The notes: generated from the letters alone by a model not told the origin. Shown: positions 53,959-62,837, counted from the stretch's first letter. The stretch is DNA of 64,000 bases from WHSW01 sp963767475 (GCA_963767475.1 CAVYEI010000002.1:620001-684000), one strand, 5' to 3'. Translations and numbers: made by a program.

Positions 53959-54684
53959 CTATTCCTGTCGGCGGGTGCACGGACCGACCCGAGTCGCAGT
54001 CGACCCCGCCACCGAGGTCCCTTCGGATGTGACCGGGACATTCATCGCGGCACCGATAACGAGCACGACCTTGGAGCTCGTGCGACCCCGCCATCGCCAT
54101 TTCAGCGTTCTCTCGCTCTGGGAGAGTCGCGTGCTCAAGCTGCCCACACCCAGCGAGAAACGCTTGGAGACGTTTCCGGGTGAGGCGGTGTCGCGTCCGA
54201 CCTGCAGTCTTGCTGTCTGTCGACCACGGGCGCCGGCCGCTCCCGCCGTGATGTCGTCGATCCGCCCATCCGCCACACCGATCGCCCCGCGAGCAGCAGT
54301 CATGCACTTCCCGCGCGGTGGCACAACTGCGAACTGATGCCACTCGGCCCTGCGGACCCGCATTGGCAGTGGGGAAGCGTCCTGTAGGAGGTAGGAGAAC
54401 ATGCAAGCCCGCTCCACCGCATCAGGGTGACTCACCCGGGTACTTTCGCATTTCCGGAACGTTCGTAAGAGGTTCTCGGTCGTGTCGGGTGCGGCGCGGA
54501 TCCCTCCGCCGCCAGCTCGGTCCGCCGCGCCCGCCGGCGCCCCGACCAGAACGGAACCGATGAGTGCGGAGACTACGATCACCAGCGCCACGACCGCGCT
54601 GCGGATCACGAGGACGGACCGTCCCACCCATCCTCGAATCTGAGCGAATCGGCTCGCTGTTTGCGAAAACACAGACTCCCTCAC
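53959..54684 (-). CDS. exported protein downstream of surface protein copy 2
   Basis: A 241-residue protein. A hydrophobic export segment (VVALVIVVSALIGSVLVGAP) at about residues 31-52 is followed by AGAAD and a mature region with four Cys (FRKCESTRVSHPD, ERACMFSYLL, GKCMTAAR, GPCTRRQE). It includes TLKWRWRGRTSSKVVLVIGA. It lies 55 bases downstream of the large surface protein gene on the same strand, the same position as the secreted gene after copy 1, but with no visible similarity to it. Role unknown. Confidence 0.5.
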   Translation of the reverse strand: MRESVFSQTASRFAQIRGWVGRSVLVIRSAVVALVIVVSALIGSVLVGAPAGAADRAGGGGIRAAPDTTENLLRTFRKCESTRVSHPDAVERACMFSYLLQDASPLPMRVRRAEWHQFAVVPPRGKCMTAARGAIGVADGRIDDITAGAAGARGRQTARLQVGRDTASPGNVSKRFSLGVGSLSTRLSQSERTLKWRWRGRTSSKVVLVIGAAMNVPVTSEGTSVAGSTATRVGPCTRRQE

Positions 54685-54739
54685 GCCCCATGGCCCCCCA
54701 GAACGGTGTTTGGACTCTGCGAGAAGAGCTGGCTAATCC

Positions 54740-57519
54740 TCAGAGGGCCTTCCACCACCACCACGAACTTGTGATGATATCCGCGCGATTGAACAAAGCG
54801 ACAGGGGCATCCACGCAAGCGCCACTGAAGCCATAGCAGTTCTCGATCGGGAAGATCGCCCGCATCGTCAGCACCCCCTTCGGCCCGAAGAAGTACTTAT
54901 GCCATTGCCCTGCGTTGTACGGGTCCGTTTGCATGTTGTGATCGACGCTGAATGCGTCCGAGAAGTCGTAGCTGGGTTCCTTCCAGACCGAGCGCACCTT
55001 CTCATGGTTAACCGACGCGCAAACCTTCGTCCTGTACTTGAGCCATGCCTTGTAGAACCCCGTCGGATAGTCAAACCGCTGATAGTTGGTGATCTTCCAG
55101 CACTTCCAATCCGAGCCTGCAAGCGTCTGCTGGATCGCGTCGGAGTCCCCCGCGCTCGGCGCATCGCACTGAGTCGGGGCTACATCGTCGGGCGTCTCGT
55201 CGATCGGCGTGTCATCTGGTAGGTCAAGCGAGTCGATTTCCTGTTGGGTAAGCTCGGCCGGTTCGATCGTGCAGGTGGACTCGGTCAGGTGACCCGGGAC
55301 CAGACCTGGGTCGCCCGGCAGGTGTACCCAGAAATCGCGTTGGCTCGTGTTGCCAGCGTGGTCGGTCGCCTCAACAACGATGTGCTGAGGGCCAGGCTCC
55401 CAGTTGGCGACGTTGAGGGTCCAGGTGGTGCTGAGCGGACAACTGCCGTTGGGACAGCTTTGATCGGGAGTGGCGTGCGCGACGTGCCCGGAGACGAGTA
55501 CGCGGAGGTTCTTTACGCCAGACCTAACGGTGTCCGGATTAGTCGTTCCGACGCCGTCGGTCGCGCTGATGCTGAGGCCGTAGCTGCTGCCGCTCAGCGT
55601 TTGCGGATAGTCGTTGCGCCGATCCCAAAGCGGTCCTGAGAGGTTCACGTCGGGGCCACCGCGGTCGATCTTGGCCGTGAAGCCCAGACCCGCCGATCCG
55701 TTGAGAACCGGATCCACGGCCATCGCGGTGTAGTCGTGCCGACCCTCGGGCAGGTTGTTGACTTCGACAAAAGCGTCGGGCGGGCACGGGTCCTGATGGG
55801 CCCCGCTGCATCTCAAACTGCCGGTCCCTGGGATCGTCCAGTTCGGACCCCAGATCCAGATCCCCTTAGCACCCAGTCCTGCGTCTTGAACCCGAAACCA
55901 GTACCGGTCGGTCCACGCATTACCCGGAGTCGGAAAGACCATGCTCGGCGCGCTCGGTCCGTAGCGGTCATAGCGCCAGATATGGGCGGACTTCAGCAGA
56001 TTCTCGCCAGGGTTGGTTCGCTGTCCGCCGTTGGAGGTCAGCGCGAACACCCCCACGCTCCCGTCTGGGGCCTCGGCGTCGCCCCCGGCTCCATCCGGTG
56101 TGTAACTCGTGCCCGCCCACATCGTTCTGCTGACGCCGTACTGGGTTTGGTCGATGTTCGAGGTCGACACCGGATACACCCGACCGCCAGGCGTGCCCGG
56201 GTCGTCGTAGTCAACCGTTGACGTGACCCACCCCCCATAAAGCGTCCAGAGAGCGAGGACGGTCGGATTTCCCGGGTTCGTCCGCACCTGGTTCATGTTG
56301 ATGAAGTCGACGCGCTCGATGTAGGAGTTGCCGATCGGCTGCGCCAGCCACTGGCCCCAAGAGCCGGCGTTGTAAGTGTGCCCACCGCGGGCGATCGTTC
56401 CAACGCCGCCGGCCTGCCCGTCTGAGTTCTTAAGGTAGTGATTCGTATTGCTTGAGGTCCAACTCCAGAAGTCGGTGTTGAGGACGTTGCTTTGGCCGCC
56501 CTGGCCCCAGTTGTACTCGTCGTAAACCCCGTAGATCGGGTCGACCATGATCGGGTAGAGGTAGTCGCTCGCCGCATCACGAGGCACGTTGACTGACAGC
56601 TGGTCGCCGTCGATCGCGTAGTCGACTGCGACCTCGGCGCCGGCGGCATCCACTGCGATGGGTGGATCCACCCAGAGGATGGTCTCGCCGTCGCTTTCAA
56701 CCACAGCGCCTCCGTCGTCGGTCGCCTGAAGCGTGGCGCCATCGGGCATGTCGAGGTCAATGGGAAAGCTTTCCGGGCTCTCCTCGGAGCGGAGCTGGAT
56801 GAAGATCTCGGCGCCCGTTGCCGTCGGCGCGATCATGTAGTCGGTGTCTTCGGCGGCGTTTGGGTAGAAGACCTTGTCGGCGACTGGCACAGCGTCTGCC
56901 TGATCGGTGCCGGTCGGGGTCACGGTGACGTCTGCGTTCGGAATCTCGACGCCCTCCTCGAGCTCGGCCGGAATCTCTGCATTGACGACCGAGTTATCGG
57001 CCTCGAAGTGATCGCCTTGCTGTTCGAGCTCAGCGTCGAGCGGGCGTTGGGTGCCACCCTCGGGTGCCCGCAGAGGAAGCGCGCTCTCGACGAGGGAGTT
57101 GGTGTTGACTTCGCCCGGTTCGACGTAGATTGGGGCGTCGTCATCGGTCACTAGCGCGGTGTAGCGGCCGAGGTATTCATCGACGGCTTGATCGGGGGCG
57201 AGATCGAGCTCAGGGATCAGCTGGGCATGGACGATCTCGGCGAACTCGTTCTTGGCTAGATCCAGGGCCTCGCTGTCGCTGAGGCTCGTGAAGGCATCTT
57301 CGGAAGCTGCGATCTCGGCCGCGGTTGGATCCGGCAAGCTCGTTTCTTGAGATGCGCTGGCCGCGAGCGCAGCCTGAAACGCTTCCGTACCGGTCCCGCA
57401 GGAACGTCGGATGTGCCTTGTGCGGCGACGATGCCCGGGACAACCAAGCAGGTCAACAGCGAAACGAACGCACCGCAAACGCTCCAACGCCGAGTTGCAA
57501 AACCGGTCTCCGCTGCCAT
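54740..57519 (-). CDS. large secreted head-and-tail surface protein, copy 2 (frameshift near 57390)
   Basis: Paralog of the protein at 33643. ATG 57519, after GGAGGT, gives a signal peptide (WSVCGAFVSLLTCLVVPGIV). The frame then slips near 57385-57405 (one base missing) into TEAFQAALAASASQETSLPD and the conserved head: PVADKVFYPNAAEDTDYMIA, EIFIQLRSEESPESFPIDLD, YLYPIMVDPIYGVYDEYNWG, IPGTGSLRCSGAHQDPCPPD and DPVLNGSAGLGFTAKIDRGG. An Ig-like part ends HIVVEATDHAGNTSQRDFWV. The last 150 residues are unlike copy 1: DSDAIQQTLAGSDWKCWKIT, AWLKYRTKVCASVNHEKVRS, ending TSSWWWWKAL. About 926 residues when joined. Secreted; exact role unknown. Confidence 0.72.
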
Positions 57520-57584
57520 TAACTGACCTCCGTGTCGAGATTGCGGCGTCATGCCTAACGCGCCTCCGTGCCAACTCAGCGAAC

Positions 57585-57606
57585 CCTAAGTGATTAGGAA
57601 AGTTTC
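57585..57606 (-). promoter_or_regulatory. conserved 5' element shared with copy 1
   Basis: On the coding strand GAAACTTTCCTAATCACTTAGG, differing from the element ahead of copy 1 at two of 22 positions. Here it lies 65 bases before ATG 57519. The GAAA-C-TTTC core is itself a small inverted repeat. Confidence 0.5.
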
Positions 57607-57764
57607 GGTCGCCTGACTTGCGGGACCGTCGGCGTCCGGTTGCCGTTGCTCGCCCGTTTGTCCCAAGTGGGCGGATCCCTCCTGCTGACACGGCCTAGCC
57701 GCGCAGCGTCGTCCATCCCAGGGCCCATGAACGTCGGGCGAAAGCGAGCTCCGGCCCGGAGTCG

Positions 57765-58106
57765 CTACCCGGGTCCCGCCTCAGGTGGCCAAGGAACTCG
57801 AGGGCGCCTAGCCGAAGAGGATTTCGTCGGCTGAGCTGGCCGGCGAGTTCGGAGGTCTTCTCTGATTCGCAGTCTTGATGCGCTTAGCACCCGGACAGAG
57901 AACTGTGCGTAGCCTCGGCGTTCGTGCCAGGTCGTCGGCTTACTGATCGTCGTGCTAACTAACCGGTCGCGCTGTTGTTCCGCTTCCCGAACGTAGTCGG
58001 CGAAGCAATCTACGAGTCTCGGATAGGTCTCCTCAGTCACCAGAACCTGTAGCGGAGCATCGAGGGCCCGACCAGCTCGACCGTTGACCCGAGAAGACCC
58101 CAGCAC
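57765..58106 (-). CDS. possible small protein or gene fragment
   Basis: From GTG 58106 one frame reads GRALDAPLQVLVTEETYPRL, VDCFADYVREAEQQRDRLVS and ERRGYAQFSVRVLSASRLRI, ending with a Pro/Arg-rich tail at 57765. The middle looks coding, the ends do not. A faintly similar RRGYA stretch occurs at about 38.4 kb. It may be a remnant of a gene lost in both places. Confidence 0.3.
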   Translation of the reverse strand: MLGSSRVNGRAGRALDAPLQVLVTEETYPRLVDCFADYVREAEQQRDRLVSTTISKPTTWHERRGYAQFSVRVLSASRLRIREDLRTRRPAQPTKSSSARRPRVPWPPEAGPG

Positions 58107-58289
58107 GCTGGAGGGCCTTCTCTCCCCATCGGTTGTGCTCGCGGCCGAGTTCGTCGTCACCGAGTTCTTTCCAGCCCGGTTTGCCCACCACGGCTCCGAA
58201 CACAGAGCGCCGGGCAGACCCCGGCCTCCGGGTCCTGGGCGCGTCTTAGGTTTGACCGAGCACCCACTACTCGACCGCAGGGAGGCATC

Positions 58290-58574
58290 ATGGAACAGAG
58301 CGAATACCGGATCGCCGCTGAGCTCAAACGTCGCCAATTGACCGACGCGAGCGCCGGCCACCTCGAGCACGTCCTCGACTTCCTACGCTCCCGCGCCTAC
58401 ATCCTCTACATCCAACACAACGAGATCGGCGACGGCGACAACTACGACCGCTGGCTCGACCTCGACCTGGCGGCGCAGATGGAAGAGGCCGGGCGCTGGG
58501 TCATCGAGAGCGAGCTCTACCGAGCCCTCAGGGCCGAGCTCGTCGGCGGCATCCGAGAAAGCTGCCTGTTCTGA
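58290..58574 (+). CDS. hypothetical protein, first gene of small-protein operon
   Basis: A 94-residue protein from ATG 58290, preceded by AGGGAGGCATC. It is mostly helical and charged: RIAAELKRRQLTDASAGHLE, HVLDFLRSRAYILYIQHNEI, ending LVGGIRESCLF. Its TGA shares a base with the next ATG (TGATG). No family recognised. It begins a run of forward genes to 61.4 kb that overlap end to start. Confidence 0.6.
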   Translation: MEQSEYRIAAELKRRQLTDASAGHLEHVLDFLRSRAYILYIQHNEIGDGDNYDRWLDLDLAAQMEEAGRWVIESELYRALRAELVGGIRESCLF

Positions 58575-58816
58575 TGGGCAACCCCAAACAGAATCGCTCC
58601 AAGAAGCGCCGGAAGAAGCTGGCCCGCAAGCAATACCGGACCGCTGAAGAGCGGGCGCTCAAGACCCCGGACCGAGACCAGCGGCCTAGGCTCGAACACG
58701 AGCAACCGCCGACCTCTCTGAAGGCCAAAAGCCTGCCGCTGCTCTCGCTCGAGGAGTTGGGCGAGTTGGTCGAGCGCAGGCACTTGCTTGAGGACGAGGA
58801 CGAGGAGCAAGACTGA
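58574..58816 (+). CDS. hypothetical small basic/acidic protein
   Basis: An 80-residue protein with a strongly basic N-terminus (NPKQNRSKKRRKKLARKQYR) and an acidic C-terminus (LVERRHLLEDEDEEQD), probably unfolded or nucleic-acid binding in part. It is coupled by TGATG to the upstream gene. Its charge pattern recalls the start of the protein at 60083 (AKRKNKRESKN). Confidence 0.55.
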   Translation: MGNPKQNRSKKRRKKLARKQYRTAEERALKTPDRDQRPRLEHEQPPTSLKAKSLPLLSLEELGELVERRHLLEDEDEEQD

Positions 58817-58855
58817 TGGGGATCTGCGGACAGATGAGCTCCGGACTGGTTCGCT

Positions 58856-59301
58856 ATGCCTGAATACCAACTGCAGCCGGCCACCATGGAGCTCATCGAG
58901 CGAATCAAGGTGATGACTCCCGAGGAACTCGTGCGTCTGGACAAACAGCAGGGCGCCGTTTTCGACGATGCCCAAGAGGCCTTCGCTCAAGACGGAGCGT
59001 GGAATGCCGCCCATGGCGTAGGTCAAGTCGCCGCTCATGCCGCCACCGCCACCGCCACCGCCATTCGCGGCGTTGGCCCGAGCCCCGCTCGAGCCGGCGC
59101 TATCACGCCGCTCGGGGCGTCGCTATCGCTGTCGAGCTACACGAGCTTGGACTGATCTCTGATGAACATTACGAGACCTTGATGAAGCCGTGGTGGGCGG
59201 CTATTCGTGACTGGGTCGAGCCAGCCGAGCACATGGCCAAACGAGCAGCGGCACTCAGAGAGTGGGCCCCGGACAGCACCGATGGCATCTTCGATGACTG
59301 A
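58856..59301 (+). CDS. small-operon repeat family protein, copy A (frameshifted near 59097)
   Basis: Begins MPEYQLQPATMELIERIKVM, then FDDAQEAFAQDGAWNAAHGV. The frame then changes near 59097, and the rest reads ARGVAIAVELHELGLISDEH, ending RAAALREWAPDSTDGIFDD at a TGA at 59299-59301. One base added near 59097 gives a protein of about 148 residues that lines up end to end with the next gene (LQPATMELIE against LHSTTLRLIE; ELHELGLISDE against ELNVLGLVDAD; WAPDSTDGIFD against WGPDRADGILY). Helical, cytoplasmic, function unknown. Confidence 0.6.
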
Positions 59302-59737
59302 ATCCCAGCTCCACTCGACGACGCTTCGCCTGATCGAAGGCTCGAAAAGGCTGAACGCCTACCAGCTGCGCTGTCTGGCCACGCTCGAGACCGAGGAGGC
59401 CTGGGAGAGGGCCTGGGACCAATTCTCGACAAAGAAGGTTTTGCACCAGGCCACCGAGGCCCGGATTGCGGCGGCCGAGGCCGCCGATGAGGCCTTCCAC
59501 ACCTACGACGAGGAGCTGTGGCCGGCGGGGTTCTCTGAGGATGTTTACCTTGACGCCATAAGCGCCTTTGACGCTGTTGCGGTCTTGGTAGAGCTCAACG
59601 TCCTCGGTCTGGTCGACGCCGACCTCCTCAACAAGATCCTCTTGCCCTATCTAGAGATCGTCGACAACCCGGTGGAGCCGAGGGCCAGAGACCGCTCCTG
59701 GGGCCCAGATCGAGCCGACGGCATTCTCTATGGCTGA
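59294..59737 (+). CDS. small-operon repeat family protein, copy B
   Basis: A 147-residue protein. ATG 59294 is chosen because ATGACTGA overlaps the previous stop by eight bases, the same overlap as at 59730. It reads TESQLHSTTLRLIEGSKRLN, AARIAAAEAADEAFHTYDEE-like helices, then AVAVLVELNVLGLVDADLLN and SWGPDRADGILYG. It is a complete member of the family seen in copies A, C and D. No known domain recognised. Confidence 0.65.
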   Translation: MTESQLHSTTLRLIEGSKRLNAYQLRCLATLETEEAWERAWDQFSTKKVLHQATEARIAAAEAADEAFHTYDEELWPAGFSEDVYLDAISAFDAVAVLVELNVLGLVDADLLNKILLPYLEIVDNPVEPRARDRSWGPDRADGILYG

Positions 59738-59840
59738 ACAGCAGCTGCAGCCGGCCACGCTCGAGTTCATCGAGCGGATCAACGCTGACGCCGGAGGGAC
59801 ACGATCGTCTAGAGACGGAGTGGAAAGCTCGGGCCTCTGA
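59730..59840 (+). pseudogene. small-operon repeat family, copy C, truncated
   Basis: ATG 59730 overlaps the copy B stop by eight bases and begins AEQQLQPATLEFIERINADA, closely matching the start of copy A (QLQPATMELIERI). After about 20 codons the match ends, and a stop follows at 59838. The rest of the gene appears deleted. Confidence 0.55.
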
Positions 59841-59885
59841 CCGTGGCGTTCGGCCCAGGTCCGACTGGCGACCTATGTTCGATCC

Positions 59886-60083
59886 ATGCCTCCGGATCGA
59901 CAGCGCGCCACTCAGGCCGAGTATCAGCGAGATCAGCTGCTCCAGGCCATCACCTTCCATGAACTCGCTACCGAGAAGAAGGTCTCCAAGGCAGCTTGGA
60001 GCAAGGCCAACACCGTCCTCTACGCGGAGGCGCTTGCGATCAAGCGCGAGATACGCCAGCCAGAACCTGAGGACGAGAGCTGA
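59886..60083 (+). CDS. hypothetical small helical protein
   Basis: A 65-residue protein: MPPDRQRATQAEYQRDQLLQ, then AITFHELATEKKVSKAAWSK and ANTVLYAEALAIKREIR. It is entirely helical and charged, and coupled to the next gene by TGATG. No family recognised. Confidence 0.55.
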   Translation: MPPDRQRATQAEYQRDQLLQAITFHELATEKKVSKAAWSKANTVLYAEALAIKREIRQPEPEDES

Positions 60084-60469
60084 TGGCCAAACGCAAGAAC
60101 AAGCGCGAAAGCAAGAACACTCCACAGGATTGCGCCCCGGAAACACAGGAGCGCCAAGAGCCGGCCCACGCCGATCCATCTAAGACACATGCCGAAGACA
60201 TCCAGGCCAAGATCGCGGCCTTCAGCCCGGTATCAGCCCGCGTTCTTGAGGAAGCGCCTACCGAGCTGGTTAACCAGGTGGCCAGGACCGAGGCCCTCTA
60301 TCACCTGCGAGTGACTGACGCCTTGATAGAGATGATCCGCAGCGACGACCATCTCGAGGACTGCGGCGGGCTTTTCGCTGAGCCCGAGGGCTGCTACGGA
60401 GATCTGGCCACCCGCGCCAGGCTCGAACTCCTCGAGGCTCGCAAGGCCTTGGCGATGATCGAGCTCTGA
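60083..60469 (+). CDS. hypothetical protein of small-protein operon
   Basis: A 128-residue protein with a basic unfolded N-terminus (MAKRKNKRESKNTPQDCAPE) and a helical C-terminal domain (AKIAAFSPVSARVLEEAPTE, LVNQVARTEALYHLRVTDAL, ARLELLEARKALAMIEL). It shares TGATG overlaps with both neighbours, showing a tightly coupled operon. Function unknown. Confidence 0.6.
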   Translation: MAKRKNKRESKNTPQDCAPETQERQEPAHADPSKTHAEDIQAKIAAFSPVSARVLEEAPTELVNQVARTEALYHLRVTDALIEMIRSDDHLEDCGGLFAEPEGCYGDLATRARLELLEARKALAMIEL

Positions 60470-61203
60470 TGGAGATCGGCGGCGGCGAAGACCCACGGGC
60501 CGGCATCTTCGATCAGGGTGAGTATTGGATCGACGCTGAAGAGCGCCGACACCTACTGGCCGAGATGAGCGAGGACTACCTCAAGAAGGTGCGGGTCTAC
60601 CTGCACCAGCAATGCTCAGTGCTCTATCGAATTGAGCACCCCGATCGACTCGATCAGTGGGGGGAGATAACTGGATCTGAGCAATGGCAGATCGGAATGG
60701 GATGGATGACGGGAACCACGCTGTTCCAGGCCATTGAGACCGAACTAGAGAGCCGGTCTTGGCTGAGCAACCCTCGTTTACCTGAGTCGCTCGAGCAGAT
60801 GCGCCGCGGCGAGTTTGCCGCGCTTCCCAGGGAGTGGGCAGACGACGAGGACTTTCTCGACGAGATCCTCGAGGAACGAAGCAAGGAAAACCCCGAGTTC
60901 CCCGATCTGGTCGATAAGGCTGGCGCCCGCCGGCTCTTGAGAGGCGACCGGCCTTCTGATTCCGACGACTTCAACACGCCGACTCGGCGGGAGAGTCTTC
61001 GCCTGGCCTGGAAACACTGGCGCGGCATTAGCGTAGCCGGAGGCCATCTGCGAGAGCTGCTCTGGGATCTGGTGCGCCTCAACCGCTTTGACTACTACGC
61101 CTGGGCTTGCTCGATGAGAGCCTGGGAAGAAGACCCCCAAGGCCGAAGCGAGCAGGGCAATGTCAGCGCTCGCCCCGGCAAGGACTGGGATCCCGAGGAC
61201 TAG
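60469..61203 (+). CDS. hypothetical acidic protein of small-protein operon
   Basis: A 244-residue acidic soluble protein: MEIGGGEDPRAGIFDQGEYW, EDYLKKVRVYLHQQCSVLYR, then GMGWMTGTTLFQAIETELES, ADDEDFLDEILEERSKENPE and a C-terminal helical part with HLRELLWDLVRLNRFDYYAW. It is rich in Trp, Asp and Glu. No domain recognised; no membrane segment. It is coupled to the gene before it by TGATG. Confidence 0.6.
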   Translation: MEIGGGEDPRAGIFDQGEYWIDAEERRHLLAEMSEDYLKKVRVYLHQQCSVLYRIEHPDRLDQWGEITGSEQWQIGMGWMTGTTLFQAIETELESRSWLSNPRLPESLEQMRRGEFAALPREWADDEDFLDEILEERSKENPEFPDLVDKAGARRLLRGDRPSDSDDFNTPTRRESLRLAWKHWRGISVAGGHLRELLWDLVRLNRFDYYAWACSMRAWEEDPQGRSEQGNVSARPGKDWDPED

Positions 61204-61208
61204 TAGCG

Positions 61209-61379
61209 ATGAGCTACCAGCTGCAGCCTCAATCCTGGGACCGGGTCAAGCGGGCCTGGAGGCTGACCGCTGGGCCTGACCCGCTTTCGTGGACACTTGA
61301 ACGCTGGGAGCGATGGGCTCCCAGAAAGGAGTCCAAGTGCCACGTCCACACCCGCCTACCCGGAGGAGTTCCGAGCTGA
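61209..61379 (+). pseudogene. small-operon repeat family, copy D, interrupted by an IS relic
   Basis: ATG 61209, five bases after the previous stop, starts MSYQLQPQSWDRVKRAWRLT, matching the family start (EYQLQPATMELIERI in copy A). After about 22 codons the sequence enters the left end of an IS3-type relic at 61275, and the frame ends in it at 61379. Confidence 0.5.
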
Positions 61380-61525
61380 GGCGATCCGCTTGGTGCGGAC
61401 CTCAGACGAGACGATCGCCCAGATCGCCAAGGACCTCGGGATCTCCGACCAGACGCTTCGCAACTGGGTCAAGCAAGACGACGGCTTGAATCCAAGCCGG
61501 AAACTGTCCACCGAAGCGGGGCAGG
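61275..61525 (+). mobile_element. internally deleted IS3-family element (MITE-like)
   Basis: A 251-base unit with imperfect inverted ends: left CCTGACCCGCTTTCGTGGAC (61275 onward), and right, read inward, CCTGCCCCGCTTCGGTGGAC (ending 61525). They match at about 18 of 22 positions. Inside, a GTG at 61337 starts an orfA piece (MPRPHPP, then YPEEFRAEAIRLVRTSDETI and AQIAKDLGISDQTLRNWVKQ), with one base missing in a CC run near 61356. The rest of orfA and all of orfB are gone, so it cannot move by itself. Confidence 0.65.
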
Positions 61526-61571
61526 TCCAGTCGCGGAGCTGCCACCCGGTCGGCCTTAGGCAGGTGACCAG

Positions 61572-62351
61572 CTAGCTCTGTCGGATGACGACGCCCCTCT
61601 TGATCAGCTCGTCGTCGGCCCAGCCGCCCTTCCCGTTGAAACTGATAAAGACTCGCCACTGCTCAACGCGCTGGTCCGGCACATCAGGCAATTTCCCGCG
61701 GGCGGTGACCCTCGACCCGCTACGACCTAGCTTGCCCTCGTAGACGTCGGTCGGATCAAAGGTGTCGGGATCGTATTCCGCCCTTACCCGGACAAGAGAG
61801 AACACCCTAAGTCGGCCAACAGCGTTCGGGTCAAGCGCGGCCTTCATCGTCCAGCGACGACCGTGGCGCTTGAACCTTGTCAGCTCCAGATTGGGCTTGA
61901 GCTCGGGCACTCGCACGGTGATCGCGGTTGCGGCGTAGTCGATGCCCTCTGGATCCTGGGTCCGCAAAGCCGCCCTGTAGTGACCGCGATCCGGGTAGGT
62001 GCAGACAGCTTGAGGGCCGATCTGCTCAGTCTGGAAGCCGGGATAGGTGTTGTCGATGGCCATGGCGCCGGCGGTGCAGTCCCACTCGGCGGTGTAGGAG
62101 ATCCCGTCTGGGTTGAAAGAGGTGTCGGACAGAATCACCGGCTCGTTTGGGGCCACGGTTACCGCCTCCTGCGGCGTGATCTGGGCATTGAAGAAGCTGG
62201 CCTTTGCCGAGGCGGCGCCTGTAAGCAAGACCAGCGCGGCCGAGGCCAGCAAACAAGCCAGGCGTCTGGGCACCGGAGACGGAGACGCCTTGGGAACCCG
62301 CGATGCAGCCGTTAAGCGACCTAGCTCGCGGCTGTATTGCTTGGTGGTCAT
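61572..62351 (-). CDS. secreted protein with PKD-like domain
   Basis: A 259-residue protein from ATG 62351. A basic start is followed by a signal helix (ACLLASAALVLLTGAASAKA). The next region, PNEPVILSDTSFNPDGISYT, AEWDCTAGAMAIDNTYPGFQ and VCTYPDRGHYRAALRTQDPE, resembles a PKD/Ig-like domain (the 'WDFGDG...Y...G.Y.v.L.v.D' pattern). The C-terminal part (ELTRFKRHGRRWTMKAALDP-like, GSRVTARGKLPD) looks like a second beta domain. Role: extracellular, unknown. Confidence 0.65.
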   Translation of the reverse strand: MTTKQYSRELGRLTAASRVPKASPSPVPRRLACLLASAALVLLTGAASAKASFFNAQITPQEAVTVAPNEPVILSDTSFNPDGISYTAEWDCTAGAMAIDNTYPGFQTEQIGPQAVCTYPDRGHYRAALRTQDPEGIDYAATAITVRVPELKPNLELTRFKRHGRRWTMKAALDPNAVGRLRVFSLVRVRAEYDPDTFDPTDVYEGKLGRSGSRVTARGKLPDVPDQRVEQWRVFISFNGKGGWADDELIKRGVVIRQS

Positions 62352-62505
62352 GCCCTGCCTTGCCACGCATAAGGGGCCATGGCGGGAACTTGGCCAAGCC
62401 CAGACGAAATGGTTGACAACACGATTAGTGTGCAGGCGACTATAGGGGGAATCACACGCTCAGGCTGTAGCCACGCCTGCCGTTGGCTGACAGCGTCCCG
62501 GCCAG

Positions 62506-62757
62506 GTGGATGCGCAGCCGCTATTGATTGGCCTGGGACAAGCGGTGCGAGAGCTGCGAAAGGCGCGCGGGCTCTCACAAGAGACCCTCGGGCTCGAGAC
62601 CGGGGTCCACCGCAACTACATCGGTGGAATCGAGCGGGGCGAGCGCCAGCCAACCGTCGGCACCTTGAACACTCTGGCCTTGGCCCTAGGAGTCGGCACC
62701 AGCGAATTGCTCCGACAGGCTGAAGTTCTCGCCGAAGCTCAACGCCGCTCTGGGTGA
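62506..62757 (+). CDS. XRE-family transcriptional regulator
   Basis: An 83-residue single-domain Cro/CI-type regulator: LGQAVRELRKARGLSQETLG, LETGVHRNYIGGIERGERQP and TVGTLNTLALALGVGTSELL, a textbook helix-turn-helix. GTG 62506 follows an AGG. It is divergent from the secreted protein gene at 61572, with a stretch containing TTGACA (near 62413) and CACGATTAGTGTG between them that may be its operator. Targets unknown. Confidence 0.8.
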   Translation: MDAQPLLIGLGQAVRELRKARGLSQETLGLETGVHRNYIGGIERGERQPTVGTLNTLALALGVGTSELLRQAEVLAEAQRRSG

Positions 62758-62837
62758 CTGGAGCCGGCCGCGACTTCAGAGCGTCGCGACTCCTGCCTCG
62801 TCTCGACTTACTCGCTCGAACGACCAGTCCAGACCGC

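Noticed and set aside
53959..54684. Immunity protein for surface protein copy 2
   Set aside because: Position alone suggests it. There is no sequence similarity to a known immunity family or to the gene after copy 1, so it is described only as an exported protein.
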